64,000 nt of DNA from Burkholderiales bacterium (GTDB taxonomy: Bacteria; Pseudomonadota; Gammaproteobacteria; Burkholderiales; Burkholderiaceae_B). Below, piece after piece: positions 16,341-24,350 of the stretch; position 1 is the stretch's first letter, and each line of letters opens with the position of its first letter. Where the stretch lies: NCBI GenBank assembly GCA_021299735.1, contig JAJTEM010000009.1, positions 124,001 through 188,000 of the forward strand. Direction: 5' to 3'. The translations under genes were made by a program, and so were the position numbers. The notes beneath the pieces were generated by a model, which worked only from the letters and a program-made list of their open reading frames with translations, was not told the DNA's origin and ran no database searches.

Positions 16341-16408
16341 GGTAACCGGCTGCAGCGCAAGGCGAGTTATGGAAAACAACCCACGCTGTTCCCGCAGTCC
16401 GGTTGACC
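16341..16408 (-). repeat. attC-like imperfect palindrome
   Basis: On the minus strand GGT-c-AACCGG-a-CTGC pairs with GCAGCCGGTTACC, with two unpaired bases on one arm only, and about 40 nt between the arms. One-sided extrahelical bases are characteristic of attC. The outer boxes do not match the RYYYAAC/GTTRRRY consensus well, so this may be a diverged site or an unrelated hairpin. Confidence 0.4.
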
Positions 16409-16427
16409 GAAGTGCTAGGAGTAGCGC

Positions 16428-16703
16428 TCAAAAAAAATCCATGAGCCGCAGATAGCGGGGGCTTTTCTCAGCCTCACGCCGAGCTAATGCCCGCACAACA
16501 TTGCCCTTTTCTCGACGTGTTAACTCGGGCTGTTTTTGACACACTAGGTCGTACTTTTCTTGAACCCAGTGATGTACATTCGGAAGCAAATCTTGAAGTG
16601 TGTCAGCCGCCCATTTGTCGATGGTGATACTGCTTTTCTCCGCATTTTCATCAGTGATGGTGTAGGTAGTTTTTCTTTCGTCAAACAGGTCAACAAATTC
16701 CAT
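16428..16703 (-). CDS. Small hypothetical protein
   Basis: The 91-aa protein is acidic at the N-terminus and basic near the C-terminus, and predicted soluble. ATG 16703 is chosen because GGAGG lies 6 nt upstream. The ribosome site is inside the end of the upstream gene, so the two are cotranscribed. No family is recognised. Confidence 0.55.
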   Translation of the reverse strand: MEFVDLFDERKTTYTITDENAEKSSITIDKWAADTLQDLLPNVHHWVQEKYDLVCQKQPELTRREKGNVVRALARREAEKSPRYLRLMDFF

Positions 16704-16705
16704 TT

Positions 16706-16999
16706 TCAATCCTCCAACACCTTAATATGGGGAGCTTTAATTGCCCCTTGATACCAAAGAAACCCCAGTCCAAAAATCAACCCACAAAAAACAAAGATGT
16801 ACTTGGTTTGAAGTTTAAAGAGTGCTGAGAATTGATTACCGGGGATTTCCTCAAAAAACGACAACATCATACAAAGCATTACATAGTCAAACCCCGATAT
16901 TGAGCCAAGGCACTCATCTCGGGAGAAAGCGGTCGCTATAATCGCGAGCAGCACTGACGCAACCATAATGATCATTCCGAACCTCTTGTGGTACGGCAT
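16706..16999 (-). CDS. Small membrane protein of unknown function
   Basis: The 97-aa protein has two strong hydrophobic segments (about residues 8-26 and 66-85) and a weaker one near residue 40. It is the first gene after the second copy of the 39-nt repeat, with GTTAGGAG 6 nt before the ATG region. This placement matches a first cassette. No known family. Confidence 0.55.
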   Translation of the reverse strand: MPYHKRFGMIIMVASVLLAIIATAFSRDECLGSISGFDYVMLCMMLSFFEEIPGNQFSALFKLQTKYIFVFCGLIFGLGFLWYQGAIKAPHIKVLED

Positions 17000-17016
17000 A
17001 GGAACTCCTAACTAGT

Positions 17017-17055
17017 TTTATCAAACAATAATGGCGATATCCATTTATCCGAACA
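17017..17055 (-). repeat. 39-nt repeat copy 2, attI-like, inverted
   Basis: This is the reverse complement of 2926-2964 with three differences. Similarity continues weakly for a further 12 nt on the distal side (TGTGATGTTCGG against TGCGGTGTTCGG). It precedes the run of minus-strand genes toward nrdB and is followed by TAGTTAGG. The two copies point toward each other across about 14 kb that includes core nrdB. Confidence 0.6.
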
Positions 17056-17100
17056 TCACACCTCGGCTTCCTCTGGCCCTGTGCCGCAAACAGCGCAGCT

Positions 17101-17241
17101 TCAGCAAAGGGTTTGCCTGTTGCGCACTTCAAGAAAACCGCCCCGTTTGAACAAGGTTTCAATGGTCGCCAAGATGTTTACATCCTTGGCGATACCCAAG
17201 AACCGCCCATCTTTTTTGGCGGGCTTGGGTAAATTGAACAC
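17101..17241 (-). CDS. Possible short protein downstream of nrdA
   Basis: A 46-aa frame starts at GTG 17241, 75 nt beyond the nrdA stop. The peptide (VFNLPKPAKKDGRFLGIAKD and onward) looks protein-like, with balanced residues and an ATIETLFKRGG helix. The C-terminal end may be altered by the adjacent insertion boundary. It could be a remnant of an ancestral gene between nrdA and nrdB. Confidence 0.25.
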   Translation of the reverse strand: MFNLPKPAKKDGRFLGIAKDVNILATIETLFKRGGFLEVRNRQTLC

Positions 17242-17315
17242 CTTGATTCAAGAAGGGATCAGCGGTTTTCAGTGCGCAAGCAGGGAACCCACGCTGAAGC
17301 CCCTCTGTTTTCATC

Positions 17316-20252
17316 TCACTGGCATGCTTCGCATTCATCGAAACCCGCATCGCCTGGGCGCATGGTGCATACCTTGCCTTCAATTTCAGGCTCGGGCAGG
17401 TTGGGCACTACGCCACTAGCTGGCGCTGATGTAAACGCGGCAGAAGCACCACCTTCCGCATTCACTGAATTCAATTCACCACCGGCCAGCGTCGATTTCT
17501 CGGCGTGTGTAGCACCAATGGTGCGCAGGTAGTAAGTTGTTTTCAGGCCGCGTATCCAGGCCAGTTTGTACGTGTCGTCCAAACGCTTGCCGCTTGCGCC
17601 AGCCATGTAAATGTTCAGGCTTTGGCCTTGGTCAATCCATTTCTGGCGACGGGCTGCGGCTTCAACCAGCCAGCGTGGGTCCATTTCAAACGCGGTGGCG
17701 TACAGGCGCTTCAAGTCTTCGGGAATGCGGTCAATCTTCATCACTGAACCATCGAAATATTTCAGATCAGAAATCATCACTTCGTCCCAAATACCCAAGC
17801 GCTTCAAGTCGCGCACCAGGTGTTCGTTCACGATGGTGAATTCACCTGAAAGGTTCGACTTCACATACAGGTTCTGGAATGTGGGCTCAATGGAAGCGGC
17901 CACACCAATAATGTTGGAAATGGTTGCGGTAGGCGCAATGGCCACGCAGTTGGAGTTGCGCATGCCGTGCTTCTTGATCTTCGCACGCAATGCGTCCCAG
18001 TCCATGCGGCTGCTGGTATCTACTTCCACGTAACCGCCACGCTCTTCTTCCAACAGCTTCAATGAATCCAAAGGCAGAATACCCTTGTCCCACAACGAAC
18101 CCTTGAAGGTGCTGTATGCACCGCGCTCAGCGGCCAATTCGGTTGAAGCCTCGTAAGCGTAGTAGCAAATGGCTTCCATGCTTTCATCGGCAAATTCAAC
18201 TGCATCGCGTGAAGCGTAGGGCTTGCGCATCATGTGCAATGCATCCTGAAAGCCCATCATGCCCATGCCCACGGGGCGGTGGCGCAGGTTTGAATTGCGC
18301 GCCTTGGCCACGGCGTAGTAGTTGATGTCGATCACGTTGTCCAGCATGCGCATGGCCACACCCACGGTTTTACGCAGCTTGTCGTGGTCAATCACCAGCT
18401 CGCCGTTGTCGGCAGGCTTTAGGTGGCGGGTCAGGTTCACGGAACCCAAATTACACACTGCAATTTCGTTCTCGTTGGTGTTCAGTGTAATTTCTGTACA
18501 CAGGTTCGACGAGTGCACCACGCCCACGTGTTGCTGGGGGCTGCGAATGTTGCAGGGGTCTTTGAACGTAATCCAGGGGTGGCCGGTTTCAAACAGCATG
18601 GAGAGAATTTTTCTCCACAGCTTGGCCGCTTCCACTGTTTTGAACAGTTTCAAATCGCCACGCGCGGCTTTTTCTTCGTAGCCCACATAGGCTTTTTCGA
18701 AGGCTTTACCGTACAGGTCGTGCAGGTCAGGGGTATCGGACGGGCTGAACAGGGTCCAGTTGCCACCTTCCATTACACGCTTCATGAACAGGTCGGGAAT
18801 CCAGTTCGCGGTGTTCATGTCGTGCGTGCGGCGGCGGTCGTCGCCCGTGTTCTTGCGCAACTCCAGGAATTCTTCAATGTCCAGGTGCCATGTTTCAAGG
18901 TAGGCACACACGGCGCCCTTGCGCTTGCCACCCTGGTTCACGGCCACGGCAGTGTCGTTCACCACTTTCAGGAAAGGCACCACACCTTGCGATTTTCCGT
19001 TGGTGCCCTTGATGTGGCTGCCCAATGCGCGCACTGGGGTCCAGTCGTTGCCCAAACCACCTGCAAACTTGGACAGCAATGCGTTTTCCTTAATACCTTC
19101 GTAAATGTCGTCCAGGTCGTCGCCAATGGTGGTGAGGTAGCAGGAAGACAACTGCGAGCGAATGGTGCCACTGTTGAACAATGTTGGTGTGGAGCTCATG
19201 AAGTCGAATGTTGACAACACTTCATAAAACTCAATGGCGCGTGCTTCGCGGTCTACTTCATTCAGTGCCAGGCCCATGGCCACACGCATGTAAAAGGCCT
19301 GTGGCATTTCAATGCGGGTGCCGTCCACGTGCAGGAAGTAACGGTCGTACAGGGTTTGCAGGCCGAGGTAATCGAACTGCAAATCGCGCTCGTACTTCAG
19401 GGCTGCGCCCAGCTTTTTCATGTCGAACTGGCCAAGGCGGTTGTCCAACAGGCCAGCGGCAATGCCCTTCTTGATGAACTGGGGGAAGTACTCGGGGTAC
19501 ACCTGCGCCATTTCATCTTGCGCAATTTCGCGGCCAATAATTTCACGGCGAATGGTGTGCAACAACAGGCGGGAAGTCACCAGTGTGTAACTGGGTTCAT
19601 TCTCGATCATGGCGCGCGAAGCCAGAATTGCCGACTTGAACACTTCGTCAATTTTCACGCCATCGTACAAGTTCTTCAGGGTTTCTTTCTGAAGGTGTGC
19701 AACGTCAATTTCATTTAAGCCAACCGCTGCGCTTTCAATCAGCGCTTTCAGTGCTTCTACATCCAGCGGGCGCTTGATATCACCGTCGATCACATTCAGT
19801 GCGTGTTGCTCAGCTTGTGCAACCTGCTTGGCAGCGCGTTCCTGGGCGCGACGCTCGCGGTACAACACGTAGGCGCGGGCAACTTCGGCTTCGCCAGAAC
19901 GCATCAAAGCCAGTTCTACCTGGTCTTGAATGTCTTCAATGTGGAAAATGCCGCCGGAAGGTTGGCGACGCACCAGCGCATTCACCACGCTGCCGGTCAT
20001 TTGTTCGACCAGTTCGCGAATGCGGGCAGACGCCGCGCCTTGCCCACCGTTAACGGCCAAAAAGGCCTTGGTCATGGCCACTGCAATTTTGCTGGGCTCA
20101 AAACCAACCACGGCACCGTTTCGGCGAATAATTTTGTAGTTTGCATACGCGCTGTCAACCACGGGCGCTGTACCTGCAGGCCGGGAGGCGGACAAGGGCG
20201 CATCAGTTACCAAATTGCTCGCCAAATCTGAGGATCCATGGCTAGTTAGCAT
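17316..20252 (-). CDS. nrdA: Class Ia ribonucleotide reductase, alpha subunit
   Basis: The 978-aa protein is the catalytic subunit that reduces ribonucleoside diphosphates. An ATP-cone lies at about residues 40-130 (IIRRNGAVVGFEPSKIAVAM). The catalytic barrel includes Cys in QLSSCYLTT and in AVCNLGSVNL. The C-terminal CEACQ carries the shuttle cysteines that pass electrons from thioredoxin. ATG 20252 has AGGAG upstream; a frame extending to 20309 is less likely. Two NrdR boxes upstream suggest repression when dATP is high. The longer-than-usual C-terminal region (Thr-Ile-Gly onward) fits betaproteobacterial homologues. Confidence 0.96.
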   Translation of the reverse strand: MLTSHGSSDLASNLVTDAPLSASRPAGTAPVVDSAYANYKIIRRNGAVVGFEPSKIAVAMTKAFLAVNGGQGAASARIRELVEQMTGSVVNALVRRQPSGGIFHIEDIQDQVELALMRSGEAEVARAYVLYRERRAQERAAKQVAQAEQHALNVIDGDIKRPLDVEALKALIESAAVGLNEIDVAHLQKETLKNLYDGVKIDEVFKSAILASRAMIENEPSYTLVTSRLLLHTIRREIIGREIAQDEMAQVYPEYFPQFIKKGIAAGLLDNRLGQFDMKKLGAALKYERDLQFDYLGLQTLYDRYFLHVDGTRIEMPQAFYMRVAMGLALNEVDREARAIEFYEVLSTFDFMSSTPTLFNSGTIRSQLSSCYLTTIGDDLDDIYEGIKENALLSKFAGGLGNDWTPVRALGSHIKGTNGKSQGVVPFLKVVNDTAVAVNQGGKRKGAVCAYLETWHLDIEEFLELRKNTGDDRRRTHDMNTANWIPDLFMKRVMEGGNWTLFSPSDTPDLHDLYGKAFEKAYVGYEEKAARGDLKLFKTVEAAKLWRKILSMLFETGHPWITFKDPCNIRSPQQHVGVVHSSNLCTEITLNTNENEIAVCNLGSVNLTRHLKPADNGELVIDHDKLRKTVGVAMRMLDNVIDINYYAVAKARNSNLRHRPVGMGMMGFQDALHMMRKPYASRDAVEFADESMEAICYYAYEASTELAAERGAYSTFKGSLWDKGILPLDSLKLLEEERGGYVEVDTSSRMDWDALRAKIKKHGMRNSNCVAIAPTATISNIIGVAASIEPTFQNLYVKSNLSGEFTIVNEHLVRDLKRLGIWDEVMISDLKYFDGSVMKIDRIPEDLKRLYATAFEMDPRWLVEAAARRQKWIDQGQSLNIYMAGASGKRLDDTYKLAWIRGLKTTYYLRTIGATHAEKSTLAGGELNSVNAEGGASAAFTSAPASGVVPNLPEPEIEGKVCTMRPGDAGFDECEACQ

Positions 20253-20318
20253 GCGTAATTCTCCTGGAATAAACGTGTTCTTGAGGGTTTGTTTTTGTAG
20301 TGGGGGCAAAACCGGAAA

Positions 20319-20365
20319 CCACTATATCTTGTGTTTTATGTGTGGCTTTAAACTAATTGTAGTGG
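20319..20365 (-). promoter_or_regulatory. Pair of NrdR boxes upstream of nrdA
   Basis: Box 1 (20319-20334, CCACTATATCTTGTGT) and box 2 (20350-20365, minus strand CCACTACAATTAGTTT) both resemble the NrdR consensus ACAC-WATATAT-TGTGT. Their centres are 31 nt apart, three helical turns, the spacing expected for cooperative NrdR binding. Confidence 0.65.
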
Positions 20366-20392
20366 TCACAGCACGATTTGGCAAACACTTTC

Positions 20393-20443
20393 TTATCCCC
20401 AGCTTATGCACACAGTTATCCCCTGTGAACAACTTGTGGACAA
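20393..20443. promoter_or_regulatory. DnaA-box cluster upstream of nrdA
   Basis: TTATGCACA (20404-20412) matches TTATNCACA exactly. TGTGGACAA (20435-20443, inverse) has one mismatch, and two TTATCCCC-type sequences lie at 20393 and 20416. DnaA is known to regulate nrd genes in E. coli, so this may tie dNTP supply to replication initiation. Confidence 0.5.
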
Positions 20444-20464
20444 GCATGGGATAAATGCGGTGCA

Positions 20465-20492
20465 ACAAAAAAACGGCCCTTTAAAGGCCGTT
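20465..20492 (-). terminator. Rho-independent terminator of ampD
   Basis: On the minus strand AACGGCC and GGCCGTT form a 7-bp stem around a 7-nt loop, followed by a run of seven T residues. The ampD stop codon lies within the loop. Confidence 0.8.
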
Positions 20493-21044
20493 GATCTGAA
20501 GTTCGTAGGTGTTTGATTTACGAAGCCCTTTCCAGTCAAAGAAGGGCCCAGGGTCGGTTTTTCGGGTGGGCGCTATCTCGCTGTGCGCCATTGCATATTT
20601 CAGTGGATAACGTGCTTGCAACTCCAGGGCGAGGCGTTTCAGGCTGGCGTATTGGGCTACCTCAAATGGGGTGTAAACATCGCCCAACAGTTCAATGCCA
20701 ATCGAAAAATGATTGAAGTTGCTGCGGTTCATGGCTGCAGAAATTCCGGCATGCCAGGCGCGCTTTTCACACGACACAAATTGTGTTACGGAACCATCCC
20801 GGTCAATCAGAAAATGCGAGGAAACATGCAGGCCAATCAACTCACCAAAGGTTGAGTGCGAGTGGCAATCGAGCCGGTTCAAAAACAGGTCGGTAATTAA
20901 TGAAGAATCCCGACCGCGCTCGGGCAGGCTAATGCAATGAATAACCAAGGTATCCACAACCGTGCCCATGGGGCGAGCATCTTGATTGGGGCTTTGCAAG
21001 CGGCGCACCCAGTCTTGTTCAATCCAGCCTTCGTCTAGCCACAT
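20481..21044 (-). CDS. ampD: 1,6-anhydro-N-acetylmuramyl-L-alanine amidase
   Basis: The 187-aa zinc amidase cleaves the anhydro-muropeptides recycled from the cell wall in the cytoplasm. The zinc ligands are His36, His154 and Asp164, nearly the same numbering as E. coli AmpD (34, 154, 164). There is no signal peptide, as expected. It lies upstream of nrdA on the same strand, but separate promoters and a terminator follow it. AmpD loss raises muropeptide levels and can induce AmpC. Confidence 0.93.
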   Translation of the reverse strand: MWLDEGWIEQDWVRRLQSPNQDARPMGTVVDTLVIHCISLPERGRDSSLITDLFLNRLDCHSHSTFGELIGLHVSSHFLIDRDGSVTQFVSCEKRAWHAGISAAMNRSNFNHFSIGIELLGDVYTPFEVAQYASLKRLALELQARYPLKYAMAHSEIAPTRKTDPGPFFDWKGLRKSNTYELQINGL

Positions 21045-21090
21045 GGCATGCCCCTTTTGAAAGTGAAAATACTTTCAACCAATTGAACTG

Positions 21091-21351
21091 TTATTTAACT
21101 CTTTCTCCGGCCGCCTTTGCATGTTCAATACCGCAGTAAAAACGACCCTGCATCATCACCCCTTCAGTCATGGGGCTGTAAGCTCCGCAGTGCTGGCAAG
21201 GCATAATCTCTTCTTTACCAGTATTACGGCCAAGATTGCCTTTTTGTTGAGTGCCCACCCCCGGCTTTTCACCCAATTGTTTGCGCTGCCAGCTTTTGAA
21301 AAGTATCCAGGCCACTACTGCCAGGCCCAGAAAAAACAGAATACGACCCAT
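21091..21351 (-). CDS. PP0621-family small protein
   Basis: The 86-aa protein has one N-terminal membrane helix and a C-terminal zinc-ribbon-like MPCQHCGAYSP followed by a Cys-Gly-x-Glu-His motif. This matches the PP0621 family of unknown function. It overlaps the ypjD stop by one base, so it is cotranscribed. Confidence 0.75.
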   Translation of the reverse strand: MGRILFFLGLAVVAWILFKSWQRKQLGEKPGVGTQQKGNLGRNTGKEEIMPCQHCGAYSPMTEGVMMQGRFYCGIEHAKAAGERVK

Positions 21352-22190
21352 TACACTGCCCTTTTCAAAATAAACTCAAGCACAAACTGGGTGCCGAAAT
21401 AAGCCAGCACCAACACGGCGTAGCTGCCCAAACACCATCGAAGGGCTACTTTTCCGCGCCAACCAAATACCATGCGCCCACCCAGCAAAACTGCAAATGA
21501 ACACCATGAAATGATGGCAAACAGTGTTTTGTGATCGAAGCGCCAGCTGCTACCACTCCAATGCTCAGAGAACAAGAAGCCCGTGGCCAGGGTAAGCGAC
21601 AACAACACGAAACCTGCCCACAACTGCCGAAACAAAATGGATTCCATGGTGAGCAGGGAGGGCAGCTGATCCAGCAGGCGCTCGCGCAACATGCGGTTTT
21701 CTTGTGTGGTGGCAACAGGCTGGTGCAAAGCCTTTTCCTGAAACGCCATGACCACGCCGTGGGCTGCCGCAATACCCAACAAACTGTATGCAGCAAGCGC
21801 AATCAACAGGTGTAACTGGAACAAATGATCGCCAGCCAGGCGAATTGCGGCATCTTGCCCCATCCAGAGCGGGAGCAGAAATACCACGGCACACAACGGA
21901 AATACGATTAATTCAAGCAAAGGCACGCGGTTGAAAAAACTTTCTACAAAGGCCACCAGCGAGGCAAGCCAAGCCACACACATCAGGCCAATCACAAAAC
22001 CAAAGTGCAGGCCATCGGCCTGAAACAAGAGGGTAGCTAACAAATAGCCCGATACCAGCAAGGCCAAGGCCACGAGCGCGCGGCTTACACCCGCAGGTGC
22101 AACCCACTTGCCGAAAACGTTCAGCGCCGCCAATCCACCCGAGGCGGACAGCAGGGGCACTGCGAGCGCGTACAATATTGTGTTGTTCAT
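21351..22190 (-). CDS. ypjD: CcsA/YpjD-type inner membrane protein (cytochrome c assembly family)
   Basis: The 279-aa protein has about eight membrane helices and belongs to the cytochrome c assembly (CcsA/CcmC-like) family. The Trp-rich WWxxWD haem-binding motif is not obvious. It is divergent from ffh, the typical placement of ypjD in proteobacteria. Confidence 0.85.
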   Translation of the reverse strand: MNNTILYALAVPLLSASGGLAALNVFGKWVAPAGVSRALVALALLVSGYLLATLLFQADGLHFGFVIGLMCVAWLASLVAFVESFFNRVPLLELIVFPLCAVVFLLPLWMGQDAAIRLAGDHLFQLHLLIALAAYSLLGIAAAHGVVMAFQEKALHQPVATTQENRMLRERLLDQLPSLLTMESILFRQLWAGFVLLSLTLATGFLFSEHWSGSSWRFDHKTLFAIISWCSFAVLLGGRMVFGWRGKVALRWCLGSYAVLVLAYFGTQFVLEFILKRAV

Positions 22191-22237
22191 ACCAATCAGT
22201 TTACTCGATTCATAGCACGAGTCAGGGGCACTACACG

Positions 22238-23614
22238 ATGTTTGAAAACCTCTCCGATCGCCTAACGCGCGTTGTTAAAAATATCAAAGGCGAGGCCCGC
22301 ATTACCGAGGCCAACACGCAGGAAATGCTGCGTGAAGTTCGACTTGCCCTGCTGGAAGCCGATGTGGCCCTGCCTGTGGTGAAAGAGTTTATCAACCAGG
22401 TGAAGGAACAGGCACTGGGAGAAGAAGTGCTGAACAGCTTGACCCCAGGCCAAACCTTGGTGGGCATTGTTCACAAACAGTTGATCAAGCTGATTGGCGA
22501 AAAAACCGAAGAAATCAACCTGGCGGCACAGCCCCCGGTGGTTATTTTGATGGCTGGCTTGCAAGGCGCAGGTAAAACAACCACCACCGGCAAATTGGCC
22601 AAGTACCTGAAAGACAACCTTAAAAAGAAAGTGCTCACAGTGTCTGCCGACGTGTACCGCCCTGCGGCGATCGAGCAGTTGAAAACGGTTAGCGCGCAAG
22701 CAGGCGCCGAGTTCTTCCCTTCCGACATTACTCAAAAACCAGTCGACATCGCCCTGGCTGCGCTAAACCACGCCAAACGCCAGTTTTTTGATGTCCTTAT
22801 TCTGGATACCGCGGGCCGCTTGGGTATTGATGAAGCCATGATGAATGAAATCAAGGCCTTGCATGCGGCAATCAACCCCACCGAAACCTTGTTTGTTATC
22901 GATGCCATGTTGGGCCAGGACGCCGCCAACACCGCCAAGGCCTTTAACGATGCCCTACCCCTAACCGGCGTGGTGCTTACCAAGATGGACGGCGATGCCC
23001 GCGGCGGTGCGGCACTTTCTGTACGTCAAATTACCGGCAAGCCCATCAAGTTCATGGGTGTGGGCGAGAAGCTGACAGGTTTCGAGAAGTTCCACCCTGA
23101 CCGCGTAGCAGGCCGAATTCTGGGCATGGGCGACATTGTTTCGCTGGTTGAAGAGGCCAAAAAAGGCATCGACCAACAAGAAGCCGAGAAACTGGCCAAA
23201 AAACTGAAAAGCGGCAAGGCATTCGACTTGAACGACTTTTTGGCGCAAATAAGCCAAATGCGCAACATGGGCGGGCTACAGGGCCTGATGGACAAGCTGC
23301 CCAGCCAGCTTATGAAAGGCGCAGGCGAAGTAGACGCCGCAGCAGCTGAAAAACAGATGAAACGCACGGAAGCCATTATTTTTTCAATGACCATTGAAGA
23401 ACGCACCAAGCCCGACTTGTTAAAGGCCTCACGCAAGCGCCGAATCGCTGCAGGCGCGGGTGTGCAGGTTCAGGAAGTGAACCGCCTGCTGAAGCAATTT
23501 GAGCAAATGCGCGACATGATGAAGAGCATGCAAAAAGGTGGTTTGGCCAAGTTGATGCGCAAGATGGGTAGCATGGGTGGCCCTGGTGGCAAAGGCGGTT
23601 TCCCGGGCATGTAA
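22238..23614 (+). CDS. ffh: Signal recognition particle protein
   Basis: The 458-aa GTPase binds signal peptides and 4.5S RNA, and delivers membrane proteins to FtsY and SecYEG. The NG domain has G1 GLQGAGKTTTTGKLA (about residues 103-117), then DTAGRLGID and TKMDGDARGG. The Met-rich M domain (about 300-440) contains the SRP RNA-binding helix (SRKRRIAAGAG) and ends in a Gly/Met tail. ATG 22238 gives the expected start MFENLSDRL. Confidence 0.96.
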   Translation: MFENLSDRLTRVVKNIKGEARITEANTQEMLREVRLALLEADVALPVVKEFINQVKEQALGEEVLNSLTPGQTLVGIVHKQLIKLIGEKTEEINLAAQPPVVILMAGLQGAGKTTTTGKLAKYLKDNLKKKVLTVSADVYRPAAIEQLKTVSAQAGAEFFPSDITQKPVDIALAALNHAKRQFFDVLILDTAGRLGIDEAMMNEIKALHAAINPTETLFVIDAMLGQDAANTAKAFNDALPLTGVVLTKMDGDARGGAALSVRQITGKPIKFMGVGEKLTGFEKFHPDRVAGRILGMGDIVSLVEEAKKGIDQQEAEKLAKKLKSGKAFDLNDFLAQISQMRNMGGLQGLMDKLPSQLMKGAGEVDAAAAEKQMKRTEAIIFSMTIEERTKPDLLKASRKRRIAAGAGVQVQEVNRLLKQFEQMRDMMKSMQKGGLAKLMRKMGSMGGPGGKGGFPGM

Positions 23615-23648
23615 TCGCAGTTTCTTAGCGCTTGGATTTACCTGAAAA

Positions 23649-24350
23649 TCAGGGCTTTTCGACCTTAATGTCGTTTAATGCGGTTTTAGGCAAGGGTTTT
23701 GGCGGCTCAACGTAATAGTAGCCCCAGTTGCGGTCCAGCCGATCGTACACCAGGTTTGGGTAGGTCATTCTTCCCAGGCTACCGTTGTAGCGGCCAAGCG
23801 CACGGTCATAGTTGCCCTTTTCTATATCCAGGTAATGCCTGAGAATTAGGCAGCCATAGCGAATGTTCACTCGCGGCTCATAGAGCTGTCGTACATCACC
23901 ATCAGACAACACTCGGGTCCAGAAAGGCATTACCTGCATCAAGCCAATAGCACCGGCATGGCTTACAGCGTCCGCCCGAAAGTTACTTTCCACTTCAATC
24001 AAGGCAAAAATGATTTGGGGGTCAATGCCAACCCGTTGCGCCTCGTATCGAATGGTTTTTATCAGCTCAGTGCGTTCGTTAAAGTCAGGCACGCGGCGTG
24101 AGAGTCGCCGCGACATTTCAGCCATCCAGTGAATACGATGGCCCACAGAATCGAAAATTGGACGCGGCGCCACGGGCGCTGAAAGCGCTGTGCGCAGCGC
24201 CAGGCGAAGATGATCCGCCATGGGCTCGTATTGCTGGCTGGCATTCGCTGGTGAACCGACACCAGCCAATAGCAACATCAAACTGAAGGCTGCAAGTAAC
24301 CTTCTGACGCCTTGCGCCAGGTTGATTTGGCCAGCTTGATTACAGATCAA
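23649..24350 (-). CDS. Lytic transglycosylase (SLT family)
   Basis: This protein cleaves peptidoglycan glycan strands in the periplasm. A hydrophobic signal ([22 protein letters not shown]) precedes an SLT domain with catalytic Glu in IEVESNF, then AIGLMQVMP and a final GRYNGSLGR. No ATG fits near the signal: TTG 24350, overlapping the proS stop, gives 233 aa and suggests translational coupling. An open frame reaches 24428, which would bury the signal 70 residues in. It lacks a LysM domain. Confidence 0.82.
   Translation of the reverse strand: MICNQAGQINLAQGVRRLLAAFSLMLLLAGVGSPANASQQYEPMADHLRLALRTALSAPVAPRPIFDSVGHRIHWMAEMSRRLSRRVPDFNERTELIKTIRYEAQRVGIDPQIIFALIEVESNFRADAVSHAGAIGLMQVMPFWTRVLSDGDVRQLYEPRVNIRYGCLILRHYLDIEKGNYDRALGRYNGSLGRMTYPNLVYDRLDRNWGYYYVEPPKPLPKTALNDIKVEKP

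Noticed and set aside
2926-17055. The 39-nt inverted repeats as ends of one large transposon
   Set aside because: The enclosed segment contains core nrdB and no transposase, and no target duplication was seen.
18423-19214. Long forward frame inside nrdA
   Set aside because: It is the antisense shadow of a well-conserved gene with no family similarity.
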